This document shows, piece by piece, positions 12,206 to 25,645 of a stretch of DNA of 46,466 bases. The notes under the pieces were generated by a model, which was not told where the DNA came from, ran no database searches, and saw only the letters and a program-made list of their open reading frames with translations. The first letter of the stretch is position 1; every line of letters begins with the position of its first letter. A program made the position numbers and the translations under genes. Source of the stretch: Trachelipus rathkii. Its lineage: Eukaryota > Arthropoda > Malacostraca > Isopoda > Trachelipodidae. Where the stretch lies: NCBI GenBank assembly GCA_015478945.1, contig JABUQX010041909.1, positions 1 to 46,466 of the forward strand. The letters run 5' to 3'.

Positions 12206-15200
12206 AAAAAAAGAATTTATTAAGAGTTTAGGCTGTCTTAAATTTGACGTTTTTAATGAAATTTTAAATATTTGTTTTTATAATACTGAATATTGTATGT
12301 TGTTTAAAACTGTATGTTTTAATAAAAAATTTAACTTCTAAAATTACGCTTTTTCTTAAATTTTCACATTACAAATTTAGAACTCTTAAAAGTACGATTT
12401 TTCCTAAATTTCAACATTTGAAATTATTTCGTAAATCTTAAAATTGAGTTTTTAACGGTATTTTCAGCATTTGAAAAAATAATGTGTTTCATTGAAATGC
12501 AATTTCAAAAAGCAGAAAAGTGAATTTATTAATTGTTTTAGGTGTCTTAAATTGACGTTTTTTAATGAAATTTCAATATTTGTTTTTATATACCAAATAT
12601 TTCATTAGTTGTGAAAACCTGTTTTAATAAAAAATTTTAACTTCTGAAATTACGCTTTTTCTTAAATTTTCACATTACAAATTTAGAACTCTTAAAAGTA
12701 CGATTTTTCCTAAATTTCAACATTTGAAATTATTTGGTAAATCTTAAAATTGAGTTTTTAAAGGTATTTTCAGCATTTGAAAAAATAATGTGTTTCATTG
12801 AAATGCAATTTCAAAAAGCAGAAAAAAGAATTTATTAATAGTTTTAGATGTTTCTTAAATTGACGTTTTTTAATGAAATTTCAATATTTGTTTTTATATA
12901 CCAAATATTTCATTAGTTGTGAAAACCTGTTTTAATAAAAAATTTTAACTTCTAAAATTACGCTTTTTCTTAAATTTTCACATTACAAATTTAGAACTCT
13001 TAAAAGAACGATTTTTCCTAAATTTCAACATTTGAAATTATTTGTTAATCTCACAAATTGAGTTTATTTAACGGTATTTTTCCAGAGTTGTGAAAAAATA
13101 ATGTGTTGCATTGAAATGCAATTTCAAAAAGCAGAAAAGAGAATTTATTAATTGTTTTAGGTGTCTTAAATTGACGTTTTTTAATGAAATTTCAATATTT
13201 GTTTTTATATACCAAATATTTCATTAGTTGTTTAAACCTGTTTTAATAAAAAAAATTTAACTTCTAAAATTACGCTTTTTTCTTTAAATTTCACATTACA
13301 ACAAATTTAGAACTCTAAAAGTACGATTTTTCCTTCTTTCAACATTGTTTGAAATTATTTGAGTTAATCTTAAGATTGAGTTTTTAACGGTATTTTCAGC
13401 ATTTTAAAAAATGTGTTTCATTGAAATGCAATGTCAAAAAGCAGAAAAGAGAATTTATTAATTGATCTTTTAGGTGTCTTTAAAGCTGACGTTTGTTTTA
13501 CAGTGACCATTTAATAGTTTGTTTTAATATAACCAATATTCATTAGTTGTGAAAATATTTCTTTAATAAAAAATTTTAACTCTAAAATTACGCTTTTGCT
13601 TAAATTTTCCACATTACAAATTTAGAACTCTTAAAAGTACAACGATTTTTCCTAAAATTTCAACATTTGAAATTATTTGGTAATTCTTAAAATTGAGTTT
13701 TTAACGGTATTTTCAGCATTTGAAAAAATAATGTGTTTCATTGAAATGCAATTTCAAAAAGCAGAAAAGCGATTTTATTAATAGTTTTTAGGTGTCCTAA
13801 AATTGAACGTTTTTTAAATGAATTGTTCAATATTGTTTTTCATATACCAACATATTTCATTAGTTGTGAAAACCTGTTTTTAAATAAAAAAATTTTAACT
13901 TCTTAAATATTCCGCTTTTTCTTAAATTTTCACATTACAATTTAGAACTCTTAAAAGTAAACGATTTTTCCAAAATTTTATCCTTTGAATTTATGTGTTA
14001 ATTTATTAAATTGGTTTCAATAGCTTAATTTTCAAGCATTTGAAAAATAAGTGTGTTACATTGAAATGCAATATTTACAAAAGCGAAAGCGAATTTATGA
14101 TAGTTTTAGGTGTCACTTAATTGCGTTTTTTAATGAAATTTCAATATTTGTTTTTATATACCAAATATTTCATTAGTTGTGAAAACCTTGTTTTATAAAT
14201 AAATTTTTATTTCTAAATTACGCTTTTTCTTAAATTTTCACATTACAAATTTAGAACTCTTAAAAGTACGATTTTTCCTAAATTTCAACATTTGAAAAAA
14301 TTATGTGGTAAATCTTAAAATTGAGTTTTTAACTGGATTAGTCAGCAATTTGAAAAAGAAAATGTGTTTCATGAAAGCAATGTTTTCAAAAAGCGAAAAG
14401 AGAATTTATTATTGTTTTAGGTGTCTTAAATTGATATTTTTTTAATGAAATTTCAAAAATTTGTTTTTATATACCAAATATTTCATTAGTTGTGAAAACC
14501 TGTTTTAATAAAAAATTTTAACTTCTAAAATTACGCTTTTTCTTAAATTTTCACATTACAAATTTAGAACTCTTAAAAGTACGATTTTTTCCTAAATTTT
14601 AACAAAACCTTTTGAAATTGAAATTATTTGGTAGATCTTAAAATTAAGTTTTTAACGGTATTTTTCCGCATTTGAAAAAAAATAATGTGTTTCATTGAAA
14701 TGCAATTTCAAAAAGCAGAAAAGAGAATTTATTAATTGTTTTAGTTGTCTTAAATTGACGTTTTTTAATGAAATTTCAATATTTGTTTTTATATACCAAA
14801 TATTTCATTAGTTGTGAAAACCTGTTTTAATAAAAAATTTTAACTTCTAAAATTACGCTTGTATTGAAATTTCATTAAAAAACTACAAATTAAGAACTCT
14901 TAAAAGTACGATTTTTCCTAAATTTCAACATTTGAAATTATTTGTTAAATCTTAAAATTGAGTTTTTAACGGTATTTTCAGCATTTGAAAAAATAATGTG
15001 TTTCATTGAAATGCAATTTCAAAAAGCAGAAAAGAGAATTTATTAATTGTTTTAGGTGTCTTAAATTGACGTTTTTTAATGAAATTTCAATATTTGTTTT
15101 TATATACCAAATATTTCATAGTTGTGAAAACCTGTTTTAATAAAAAAAATTTAACTTCTAAAATTACGCTTTTTCTTAAATTTTAACATTACCGAATTTA

Positions 15201-17340
15201 AAACCTCTTAAAAGTACGATTTTTCCTAAATTTCAACATTTGAAATTATTTGGTAAATCTTAAAATTGAGTTTTTAACGGTATTTTCAGCATTTGAAAAA
15301 ATAATGTGTTTCATTGAAATGCAATTTCAAAAAGCAGAAAAGAGAATTTATTAATTGTTTTAGTGTCTTTAAAATTGACGTTTTTTAATGAAATTTCAAT
15401 ATTTGTTTTTATATAACAAATATTTCATTAGTTGTGAAAACCTGTTTTAATAAAAAAATTTAACTTCTAAAATTACGCTTTTTCTTAAATTTTCACATTA
15501 CAAATTTAGAACTCTTAAAAGTACGATTTTTCCTAAATTTCAACATTTGAAATTATTTAGTAAATCTTAAAATTGAGTTTTTAACGGTATTTTCAGCATT
15601 TGAAAAAATAATGTGTTTCATTGAAATGCTATTTCAAAAAGCAGAAAAGTGAATTTATTAATAGTTTTAGGTGTCTTAAATTAACGGTGACGTTTTTTAA
15701 TGAAATTCAATATTTGTTTTTAATAATTACCAAATATTTTATTATTTTTGAAAAATTTTTTTAAAAAAAAAATTTTAAATTTTAAAATTTCGTCTTTTTT
15801 TTTAAATTTTCAAAATTAAAAATTATAGAACCCTTAAACCGTACGATTTTTCCTAAATTCGAACATTTGGAACATTGATTGGTACATTTAAAATTGAGTT
15901 TTTAACGGTATTTTCAGCATTTGAAAAAATAATGTGTTTCATTGAAATGCAATTTCAAAAAGCAGAAAAAGAGAATTTATTAATTTAGTTTTTAGGCGTC
16001 TTGAATTGACGTTTTTAAAATGAAATTTCAATATTTTGTTTTTTTATATACAATATTTTCCAGCGTTGTTTAACCTGTTTTAATAAAAAATTTAACATCT
16101 CTTAAATTACGCTTTTCCTTAAATTTTCACATTAACAAATTTAGAACTCTTAAAAGTACGAAAATTTTTTCCTAAATTTCAACCATTGAAATTTTTGGGT
16201 TAATCTTAAAATTGGGTTTTTTAAAGGTATTTTCAGCATTTTGAGAAAAAATAATGTGTTTCATTGAAATGCAATTTCAAAAAGCAGAAAAGAGAATTTA
16301 TTAATTGTTTTAGGTGTCTTAAATTGACGTTTTTTAATGAAATTTCAATATTTGTTTTTATATACCAAATATTTCATTAGTTGTGAAAACCTGTTTTAAT
16401 AAAAAAATTTAACTTCTAAAATTACGCTTTTTCTTAAATTTTCCCATTACAAATTTAGAACTCTTAAAAGTACGATTTTTCCTAAATTTCTAACATTTAA
16501 AATTAATTTGTAAAATCTTAAAATTGAGTTTTTAACGGTATTTTCAGCATTTGAAAAAATAATGTGTTTCATTGAAATGCAATTTCAAAAAGCAGAAAAG
16601 AGAATTTATTAATTGTTTTAGGTGTCTTAAATTGACGTTTTTTAATGAAATTTCAATATTTGTTTTTATATACCAAATATTTCATTAGTTGTGAAAACCT
16701 GTTTTAATAAAAAATTTTAACTTCTAAAATTACGCTTTTGCTTAAATTTTCACATTACAAATTTAGAACTCTTAAAAGTACGATTTTTCCTAAATTTCAA
16801 CATTTGAAATTATTTGGTAAATCTTAAAATTGAGTTTTAAACGGTATTTTCAGCATTTGAAAAAATAATGTGTTTTTTTGAAATGCGAAGAATGAGAAAA
16901 GAAAAAAAGAGAATTTATTTAATTGTTTTGGGTGTCTTAAATGACGTTTTTGATGAAATTTCAATATTTGTTGATAATACGAATATTTCATTAGTTGTGA
17001 AAATCGCTGTTTAAAAAACGTAAATTTCAACATCTGAAATTATTTTGAAATTCTTAAATTTTCACATTACAAATTTAGAACTCTTAAAAGTACGATTTTT
17101 CCTAAATTTCAACATTTGAAATTATTTGGTAAATCTTAAAATTGAGTTTTTAACGGTATTTTCAGCATTTGAAAAAATAATGTGTTTCATTGAAATGCTA
17201 TTTCAAAAAGCAGAAAAGTGAATTTATTAATATTTTAGGTGTCTAAAATTAACGTTTTTTAATGAAATTTCAATATTTGTTTTTATATACCAAATATTTC
17301 ATTAGTTGTGAAAACCTGTTTTAATAAAAAAATTTAACTT

Positions 17341-17420
17341 CTAAAATTACGCTTACGATTTTTCCTAATTTTGAACTCTTAAAATACCAATTTTTCTAAG
17401 ATTTTCAACAATTTGAATTA
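17341..17420. repeat. Rearranged satellite A copy joined at an ACG box
   Basis: ACGCTT passes directly to ACGATTTTTCC, the start of the next ACG block, and then falls back to an earlier segment (TTTTGAACTCTTAAAATACC). The junction is at the repeated ACG box, another subunit misalignment. Confidence 0.6.
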
Positions 17421-17799
17421 TTTGTTAAATGCTTAACTTGAGTTTTTAACGGTATTTTCAGCATTTAAAAAAATAATGTGTTTCATTGAAATGCAATTTC
17501 AAAAAGCAGAAAAAAGAATTTATTAATAGTTTTAGGTGTCTTAAATTGACGTTTTTTAATGAAATTTCAATATTTGTTTTTATATACCAAATATTTCAAT
17601 ATTTTTTTTAAAGCCTGGTCCATTTAATATCAAAATTAAACTTCTAAAATTACGCTTTTTCTTAAATTTTCACATTACAAATTTAGAACTCTTAAAAGTA
17701 CGATTTTTCCTAAATTTCAACATTTGAAATTATTTGGTTAATCTTAAAATTGAGTTTTTAACGGTATTTTCAGCATTTGAAAAAATAATGTGTCTCATC

Positions 17800-20490
17800 G
17801 GCATGCAATTTCCCAAAAAAAGCAGAAAAGAGATTTTTCTCATTGTTTTTAGGTTTCTTAATTGAACGTTTTTTTTAATGAAAGTTTCAATATTTGTTTT
17901 TTAATACCAAATATATTTCATTAGTTGTGAAACCTGTTTTAATAAAAATTTACTTCTAAAATTACGAGCTTTTGCCTTAAATTTTCACATTACAATTTAA
18001 GAACTCTTAAAAGTAACGATTTTTCCTAAATTTCAACATTTGAAAATTATTTGTTAAAATCTTAAAATTGAGTTTTTAACGGTATTTTTCAGCCATTTAA
18101 AAAAAACAAATGTGGTTTCATTAAAATGCGCAATTTCAAAGGAGGCAGAAAGGAGAAATTTATAATTGTTTTAAGGTGTCTTAAATTGAGTTTTTTTAAT
18201 GAAATTATATTTGTTTTAATATACCATTAGTTTTCCTTAGTTTTGAAAACCTGTTTTTAATAAAAAAATTATTAACTTCTAAAATTACCTTTTTTCTTAA
18301 ATTTTCACAAATCTTTTATAGTTAATTTAGAACTCTAAAAGTACGATTTTCCTAAATTATTCAACATTGAAATTATTTGTTATCTTTAAGTTGAGTTTTG
18401 TAAACGGTATTTTTCAGCATTTTTGGAAAATATAATTGTTGTTTTCATGAATGCAGATTTTCAAGCAGAAAGCGAATGTTAATTAAATAGTTTAAGGTGT
18501 TCTTAAATTGAGCTTTTTTTTAATGAAATTTCAATATTTGTTTTTATTACCAAATATTTCATTAGTTTGTTAAACTGTTTATAAAAAAATTTAATTTTCT
18601 AAAATTTCGCTTTGCTTATAATTTTCAGGCATTATCAATAGATATCTCAAGTACTGATTTTCTAAATTTCAAACATTTGAAATTAAATTGGTAATTTCGT
18701 AAAATTGAATGGTTAACGTCATTATTTTCAGCATCGAAAAAATAATGTTTTATTCATTTAAATGCAATTTCAATAAACAGAAAAGAAATTATTAATTGTT
18801 TTAGGTGTCTTTTAAAATTGACGTTTTTTTAAATGAAATTTCAATAATTGTTTTATATCCTAAATATTTCATTAGTTGTGAAAAATTAACCTGTTTTAAT
18901 CAAAAATTTTAACTTCTAAATACGCTTTTTCGTTAAATTTTTTTCACATTACTATTTAGAACCTCTTAAAGTACATTTTTTTATAAATATTCAACATTTA
19001 AATTATTTGTTAAATCTTAAATATGAGTTTTTTATTTTCTTCAGCATTTGAAAAAATATGTGTTTCATTGAAAATGCAATTTCAAAAAAGAGAATAAGAT
19101 GAATTTATTAATTGTTTCTAAGGTGTCCTTAAAATATTGACGTTTTAATGAATTTCAACTATTTTGTTTTTATTAATATACCAAATATTTCATTAAGTGT
19201 GAAAAACCTGTTTTAATAAATAAATTTTAACTTCTATAATTACGCTTGCTTAAATTTTTACATTACAGGATAATTTAGTAACTCTTAAGTAGCGACTCTT
19301 TTTTCCTAAAATTTTCAAACATTTGGAAATTATGTTGGTAATTCTTTAAAAATTTGAGTTTTTTTACAGGGATTTCAGCATTTGAAAAATAATTGTGTTT
19401 CATTGAAATGCAAATTATTAAAAAAGCAGAAAAGCGAATTTAAATTATATTATGGTATGGCTATATTGACGTTTTGTAAATGAAATTTCAGATAATTTGT
19501 TTTTAATACCCAAATATTCATTAGTTGTGAAAACCTGTTTTAATAATAAAAATTATACTTCTAAAATTAACGCTTTTTCTTAAATTTTCACATTGCATAA
19601 TTTAGAACTCTTAATAGTATGAGGATTTTTCCATAAAGTTCAACATTTTTAAATTATTTTTTAAATCTTAAATTTTAGTTTTTAATTCCGGTTTTTTCAG
19701 CATTTAAAAAAATAATGGTGTTGTCATGAAATGACATCAAAATTTTTGGAAAAAGAATTATTTAAAGTTTTAGGCGTCTTAAAATTGACAGTTTTTTACT
19801 GGAAATTTTTTAAATATTTGTCAAACCCCCTAATATCTCAAATATTTCATTAGTTTGTTATAACCTGTTTTAATAAAAAAAATTAAACTTCTAAAATTAC
19901 GTCTTTTTCTTAATATTTTCACTATTATCAAATTTTAGTAACTTCTATAAAGTACGATTATGTCCTAAATTTCAACATTTGATTAATTATTTGGTTAATC
20001 TTAAAATGGAGTTTTTAATCAGGTATTCCAGCTTTGAACAAATTTTTGAAAAATGCAATTTTCCAAAAAGCAGAAAAATGAATTCATTAATAGTTTTAGG
20101 TGTCTTAAATTGAGGTTTTTTAAAGAAATTTCAATATTGATTTTTATATAACAAATATTTCTTAGTTGTGAAAACCTGTTTTAATAAAAAATTTAATTAA
20201 CTTCTAAATGTACGAATCGCTAATTCTTATAATTTTCACATTTAACAAATTTAGAATCTCTTAAAAGTTCGATTTTTTCCTAAAATTTCACATTTGAAAT
20301 TATTTGGTAATCTTAACTATTGAGTTTTTAAGGTAATTTCATGCCATTGAAAAAAAAGAAGTCGTGTTTCACATTGAAATGCAATTTTCAAAAAGCAGAA
20401 AGAGTAATATTTATTATTCGTGTCTTACTGTCTTATACTGGAATCGTTTTGTGTAACTTTCAATTATTTGCTTTTTAACTATACCAAATA
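17800..20490. repeat. Longest degraded stretch of satellite A
   Basis: Roughly eight to nine monomers in which the consensus order is intact but almost every block carries an indel. Clean monomers lie on both sides (16600-16860 before; 20500-20920 after), so this is not simple decay toward the array edge. A low-coverage consensus is the likeliest cause. Confidence 0.75.
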
Positions 20491-23400
20491 TTTCATTAGT
20501 TGTAAAAACCTGTTTTAATAAAAAATTTTAACTTCTAAAATTACGCTTTTTCTTAAATTTTCACATTACAAATTTAAAACTCTTAAAGTAGGATTTTTCC
20601 AAAATTTCAACATTTGAAATTATTTGGTAAATCTTAAAATTGAGTTTTTAACGGTATTTTCAGCATTTGAAAAAATAATGTGTTTCATTGAAATGCAATT
20701 TCAAAAAGCAGAAAAGAGAATTTATTAATTGTTTTAGGTGTCTTAAATTGACGTTTTTTAATGAAATTTCAATATTTGTTTTTATATACCAAATATTTCA
20801 TTAGTTGTGAAAACCTGTTTTAATAAAAAATTTTAACTTCTAAAATTACGCTTTTGCTTAAATTTTCACATTACAAATTTAGAACTCTTAAAAGTACGAT
20901 TTTTTCCTAAATTTCAACATTTGAAATTATTTGGTAATTCTAAAAATTGAGTTTTAAAGGTATTTTCCAGCATTTGAAAAAAAATACGAAGTTTCATTGA
21001 CAGATGCCAATTTCAAAAAGCCAGAAAGCGAAATCTATTAATGAAATTTTAAAAGCTGTATTTAAATTTGACCTTTTTTAATGAAATTTCAATATTTGTT
21101 TTTATATACCAAATATTTCATTAGTTGTGAAAACCTGTTTTAATAAAAAATTTTAACTTCTAAATATACGCTTTTTCTTAAATTTTCAACATTAAAAATT
21201 TAAAATCTTAAAAATAGGATTTTTTTTCAAAATTTCAAACATTTGAAATTATTTTGATTATTCTTATATTGTTTTTTTTTATTGATAGTTCAGCATTTGA
21301 AAAAAAATAATGTGTTTACCATTGAAATGCCAAATTTTAAAAAGCAGAAAAAGCGAATTTATAAAGTGAGTTTTAGGTGTCTTAAATTGACCGTTTTTTT
21401 AATGAAATTTCAATATTTGTTTTTTTATATACCAAATATTTCATTAGTTGTGGAAAACCTGTTTTAATAAAAATTATAACTTCTAAAAATTACGCCTTTT
21501 TCTTAATTTTCACATTAACATTATGCTTTCAACAGTACGTTTTTCCTATTCAACACTTTTGAAATTACTTTGTTAATCTCTTAAAATTGAGGTTTTTAAA
21601 CGGTAATTTCAAGCATTAAAAAAAGAATAATGTGTTTCATTTGAATAGCAATTTCAAAAAGCAGAAAAAAAGAATTTATTAATAGTTTTAGGTGTTTAAA
21701 TTGACGTTTTTTAATGCTATTGATAAAATTTCCTGATACAAAGCAACTAACTCGTCTGAAGTGAGTAAAGAGATTGAAGTTTCTTGAAAGATCTAAGGTT
21801 AAAAATAATAGAACTTGTATTTAATAAATATTTTTAATTATCCCTCTCACTTCATCTTACATTTGAGAATATATCAAAGGTAAATCTGGAGCAGGTTAAT
21901 TTTGTTTGAGTAGAGAGACTCGATGCGTTAAAACCCGTATGTATTCTGGGGCTATAAGTCTGAGTAGACCGTTGTCTTGGGTCATCCAGATGCCGAGTAC
22001 TAAGTATTATTTGGGAATAGGCGGCCAGCTCACAGGATAAAAATCAAATAAATAGAGATGACGCGCCTTATATTCAAAGGTATCCAAATGTGATATGGAG
22101 AATCAGGTTAAAACCAGATATCTATGTATTATATAATAAAGAGAGGACAATACTCTCGGCATCAAAGGGTTAATGTTGACTCTTTATTGCACGAAGCGGT
22201 AAGGTAATGTGAGGTTTGTAGAGGCTGTAGTACGATTATATTTCTTGGTTCAGTGTTTATGAATATGTTTAGCTTTATAGATGCTAAAAACTTCTATGGT
22301 TTTATGACTCTATCTATCCAATTGAGGTTAGAGAGTGTGCTTGGTCAGCCTGGTGATGAGAAAACACAATTGAAACGGAAATATTGTGAGTCTTATATGT
22401 ATAGTGTTTATCCAAAATGATATCGCGCGTTACGAATAGTAGAGTTTGAGCTATATGTTAATCTATACACTATGAGAGCTCATTAGAATAGAGTAAGAGG
22501 AAGGTTATATGGTGTGTGGCAGAGCGGGAGTAACTATAGAGACGGTTAATAACTGTGATCTTTTATTGAATATAAACAGAGTGATATTTAAGATCGAAGC
22601 TAACAGATCACAGTTGAAACAATATTAACTTTGATTTTTACAAGTTATCTGTAATAATAAAGAGAAAATTTGTTTTGTAGATCTATAGTGGTGCGGCTAA
22701 AACTGCTGTTATTATTTTATATGAATATTTAGCATTTATTCATATCATGTGCTATGTGGGTGTTATGGAGGAGTTGTGTGCAGTTATTTGGATTTAGGGA
22801 GTATATGATATTTTAGTGAGTTATATGTATTTAAAGAGTCTTACATATTATTTGATGTGTATTGGATGATGATATTATGAAGGTTCTTAAGACTAATAAT
22901 ATTATAAATGTGAAGGAAACAGTGGATATATGAAGAGTTAGGAGAGATATGCGGTGCAACAATGATAAAGCTTTTTATTATTCACGTAAAATGTTACAGT
23001 GTTATAAAGAGCAGATCGATTGCTTGAAGTAATGTTTTATAGGGGTTCTTGAATTTAAATTACTTAACAATATGTGAAAACATAATAAAATTAGGCTTCA
23101 GACTGGTTATGAATGAGATAATGCTCAGAGAGATGTTGGAATAGAGTGTTTAAGTCGTTGTTATGATACGGCGACAATAGTGCTATAGGTACTTTAATCT
23201 GTTTGCTGATCAATATTAGATGTATGGAAGATTAAGTTGATGGTATTGATAGCTTCTAATGAGTAGTATGTGAGCTGAGGTGTGTGAGGAATGTAAGATG
23301 CCGTGAGTGTAAGCGAGATGCTTAGGGTTTGTCATAATAGATGAGGTTATATATAACCATAGAGTATGCGTATCGGTGGTATTAATAATGTGGGATAATT

Positions 23401-23702
23401 AAATAGTTTCATATAAATTTGAATAACAGTGGTCTCAGAGAAAATAAACTCATAGGCACTTATAGTTAACATAATTATAATGGTATAGTGAATGAGAGAA
23501 GGAAGACTAAAAATTGCAAATTGTAGGAGAAGCGAGAGAGAAATAAAGTGAACTTAATTTTTGTTACTAGAACGAAAGTTAGGTGATTTAGAAGATGTGA
23601 GCCAGATAAAGTGATATTCGAGTAAGGATACTTAGTCATATAGAATCAATTGTGAATAACAGACTTAGTACTGCATGAATGAGGTGATTTGGCGGGTGAG
23701 TA

Positions 23703-23719
23703 GGGAGGGGCGGGGAGGG
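23703..23719 (+). other. Compact G-quadruplex motif
   Basis: Four G runs of 3, 4, 4 and 3 separated by single bases (A, C, A) within 17 nt. This satisfies the usual G3+N1-7 pattern with the shortest possible loops and stands out in an AT-rich context. Formation in vivo is inference. Confidence 0.8.
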
Positions 23720-25438
23720 CCCGTGTTGTTTGATTTACTGCGTTAAAAAAATCGGTAGATATTACACTTTACTATGCTATTTTTAGTTCAATGAACTTGA
23801 TATTTATTTGATGTTTGCGATAAAGTTGATTTGTAATTTTAATAGTTATTATAGAGATTAGTTAAAAACTATTTATGTTAGATTTTGCAAATATATGTAG
23901 TTGTTGAGAGGTATTGCTCAATTTTTAATTTGGGTGTAAGAGTGGAACATTAAAGAGATTTCTATTTTTAAAATATGTAAAGCATAACAAAAAAGACTAA
24001 AGTAGTTGCGTTTGAGCATAATAGAATTCGTTGAGGTTGAAAAATGATGATAGGTAGACGACAAAGGTGATTATGAGTAACAGGATTTTCTATCGTGTTA
24101 AATACGAAAATATACTGTGAGTGTCCAAATTAAGAGAATAGATTGAATGCGGAGTGTCATGTAATTTAGTAGAGATAGAGAGTCTCGATTTGAAGAAATA
24201 GGAGAGATGAATGAAATTTGGATGGTTTTGATATAGAGTGGTTGTGACCCAATGCGATTTAAGTTAGCTTTAATGGTGTTAAGGAAGATACTTGTAGAAA
24301 CATGGTATTCTAGTTCATTGGTAACAGTATATACATTCATCCGACTGGTGTGTAATAGGTTGGTGATTAGTGTTTTTGTCAGATTGAGTGGGTCCTATAA
24401 ATTTGTCAATAAGTACAGCATTTTGAAGTGTGAGAGTTCAGTGATAGAAGACTCATATTTGAGTGACGTGAGATATATGTGAGCAGGGTGAGTTATTCAG
24501 ATGAGACATATAGCTGCGATGATTAAATTTTTACATCACACAAGTGTTGAGGATAGATGGTGATTATGTGCAGATCACTAGAAATGTATATTATGACACG
24601 GAGGAGGATAAGGTGCACTTCTAAATGAGATAATACGAATGATCTATTGGATGGTTTAGCGAGTAGTGAGCTATTGAGACAAGTAGAATGTACTATAGGT
24701 TAATGGGCGTGTGTTATAATAGTTCTAGTGGAGATGGATAGTTGCACAAAGGTGAGTGAGAGGACTTATATATTATATACTAATTTGTATAATTGTGAGG
24801 CTTTTGGTGTTAGCATTATGTTTATACGCATATACGTGTCCTTATAGGTCATGTTAGATGTTGTTGGATCACGTTATATTCTTTAGAAACCTTGAACTGA
24901 TCTAATTGATTAATTATATCAAATTTAAATAAATGTGAAATTAAATAGTATAATGTATTATGTGAGAGCGTATAAGGGGAAAACTGCTTATGTGACAATA
25001 CACTAAATTATATTGGAATTAGGAGTTTATTGAGTTGTATTGTTTATATTCAGCTGGAATGAGAGAACATTATTATTTGTCTGGTGTTATGTATGTTGTA
25101 ATTTGTGAGGATTTTAAAACAGCTGTTTAGGCGTTTATGAATTTATCTGAACGAAGTGTATAATGGATGTGCTGAAGGATAAAAAAAGTGTGCTATTCAA
25201 GAATGCCGTAAGATGAATCATATTCATGGCGTAAGAATGTTTTTGTGCGAATAAAAATTGAATGTGTAGTGAAGTTTTGAGACTACAACTCTAGAGAGAT
25301 ATTCATCAAACTATGTGATCTGATATTAGCAGACACATAAAGTAGAAAGGACGAGAAGAGATAATATTGTATATCTCAAGGAATACCGACTTTATAGTGG
25401 AATTACTGTGACACTCTAGGAGCACGAGCTATAAGAAC

Positions 25439-25645
25439 ATGGTGATGTATAATAGTGGAAAAGCTACTCGTGGGCGAGATCATCTCATGTTATCTATTAA
25501 CGTATACTATACATCTGAAGTTGGAACTAGGAAGGTATTAACGAGAGTAAAAAAGAAACACTTGAATTGCTCATTCGTCAGACAGATGTTTGAGGGAGAA
25601 TTATTTCATCAAGATAATGAACAAAAAAAACGAATCGAGATGTAA
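25439..25645 (+). CDS. Unrecognised 68-codon open frame, doubtful
   Basis: It starts at ATG (MVMYNSGKATRGRD) and ends at TAA after KKRIEM. Residue use is mixed and fairly hydrophilic, with a basic stretch (RVKKKH), unlike the Ile/Lys/Tyr runs of most frames here. There is no signal peptide, membrane segment or motif I know. Neighbouring frames are blocked by stops, and no splice-site pair is convincing. An open frame of this size is expected by chance in a window this long, so it is listed only because its composition differs from its surroundings. Confidence 0.1.
   Translation: MVMYNSGKATRGRDHLMLSINVYYTSEVGTRKVLTRVKKKHLNCSFVRQMFEGELFHQDNEQKKRIEM

Larger units (their letters stand above)
1..21716. 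repeat. Satellite A: tandem array of a 306-bp AT-rich monomer
   Basis: About 70 direct head-to-tail copies. The landmark ACCAAATATTTCATTAG recurs at 1, 307, 619, 929, 1253, 2827, 3133 and 3440; clean copies are 306-307 bp apart. The array is open at the left edge and stops inside a monomer at 21716, after the block TTGACGTTTTTTAATG. Copies carry diagnostic variants: AGAGAATTTATTAATTG, AGCGAATTTATTAATAG, and an AAAAGAATTT form followed by AGGCGTC. Three further variants are TTTTTTACGGGATTTTC near 3296, 5636, 6882, 9598 and 11771. There is no conserved coding frame; the short open frames inside are accidents of the monomer. The length and AT content resemble centromeric or pericentromeric satellites, but function is inference. 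Confidence 0.97.

Noticed and set aside
16824..17033. 69-codon minus open frame
   Set aside because: Antisense of a rearranged satellite A monomer.
21282..21467. 61-codon plus open frame
   Set aside because: Satellite A near its right edge, in an indel-rich copy.
1..21716. CRISPR array
   Set aside because: Monomers are 306 bp and adjacent, with no unique spacers between short identical repeats.
24098..24482. Overlapping 80-codon minus and 76-codon plus frames
   Set aside because: Opposite-strand frames over the same bases, no motif, and sizes expected by chance in this composition.
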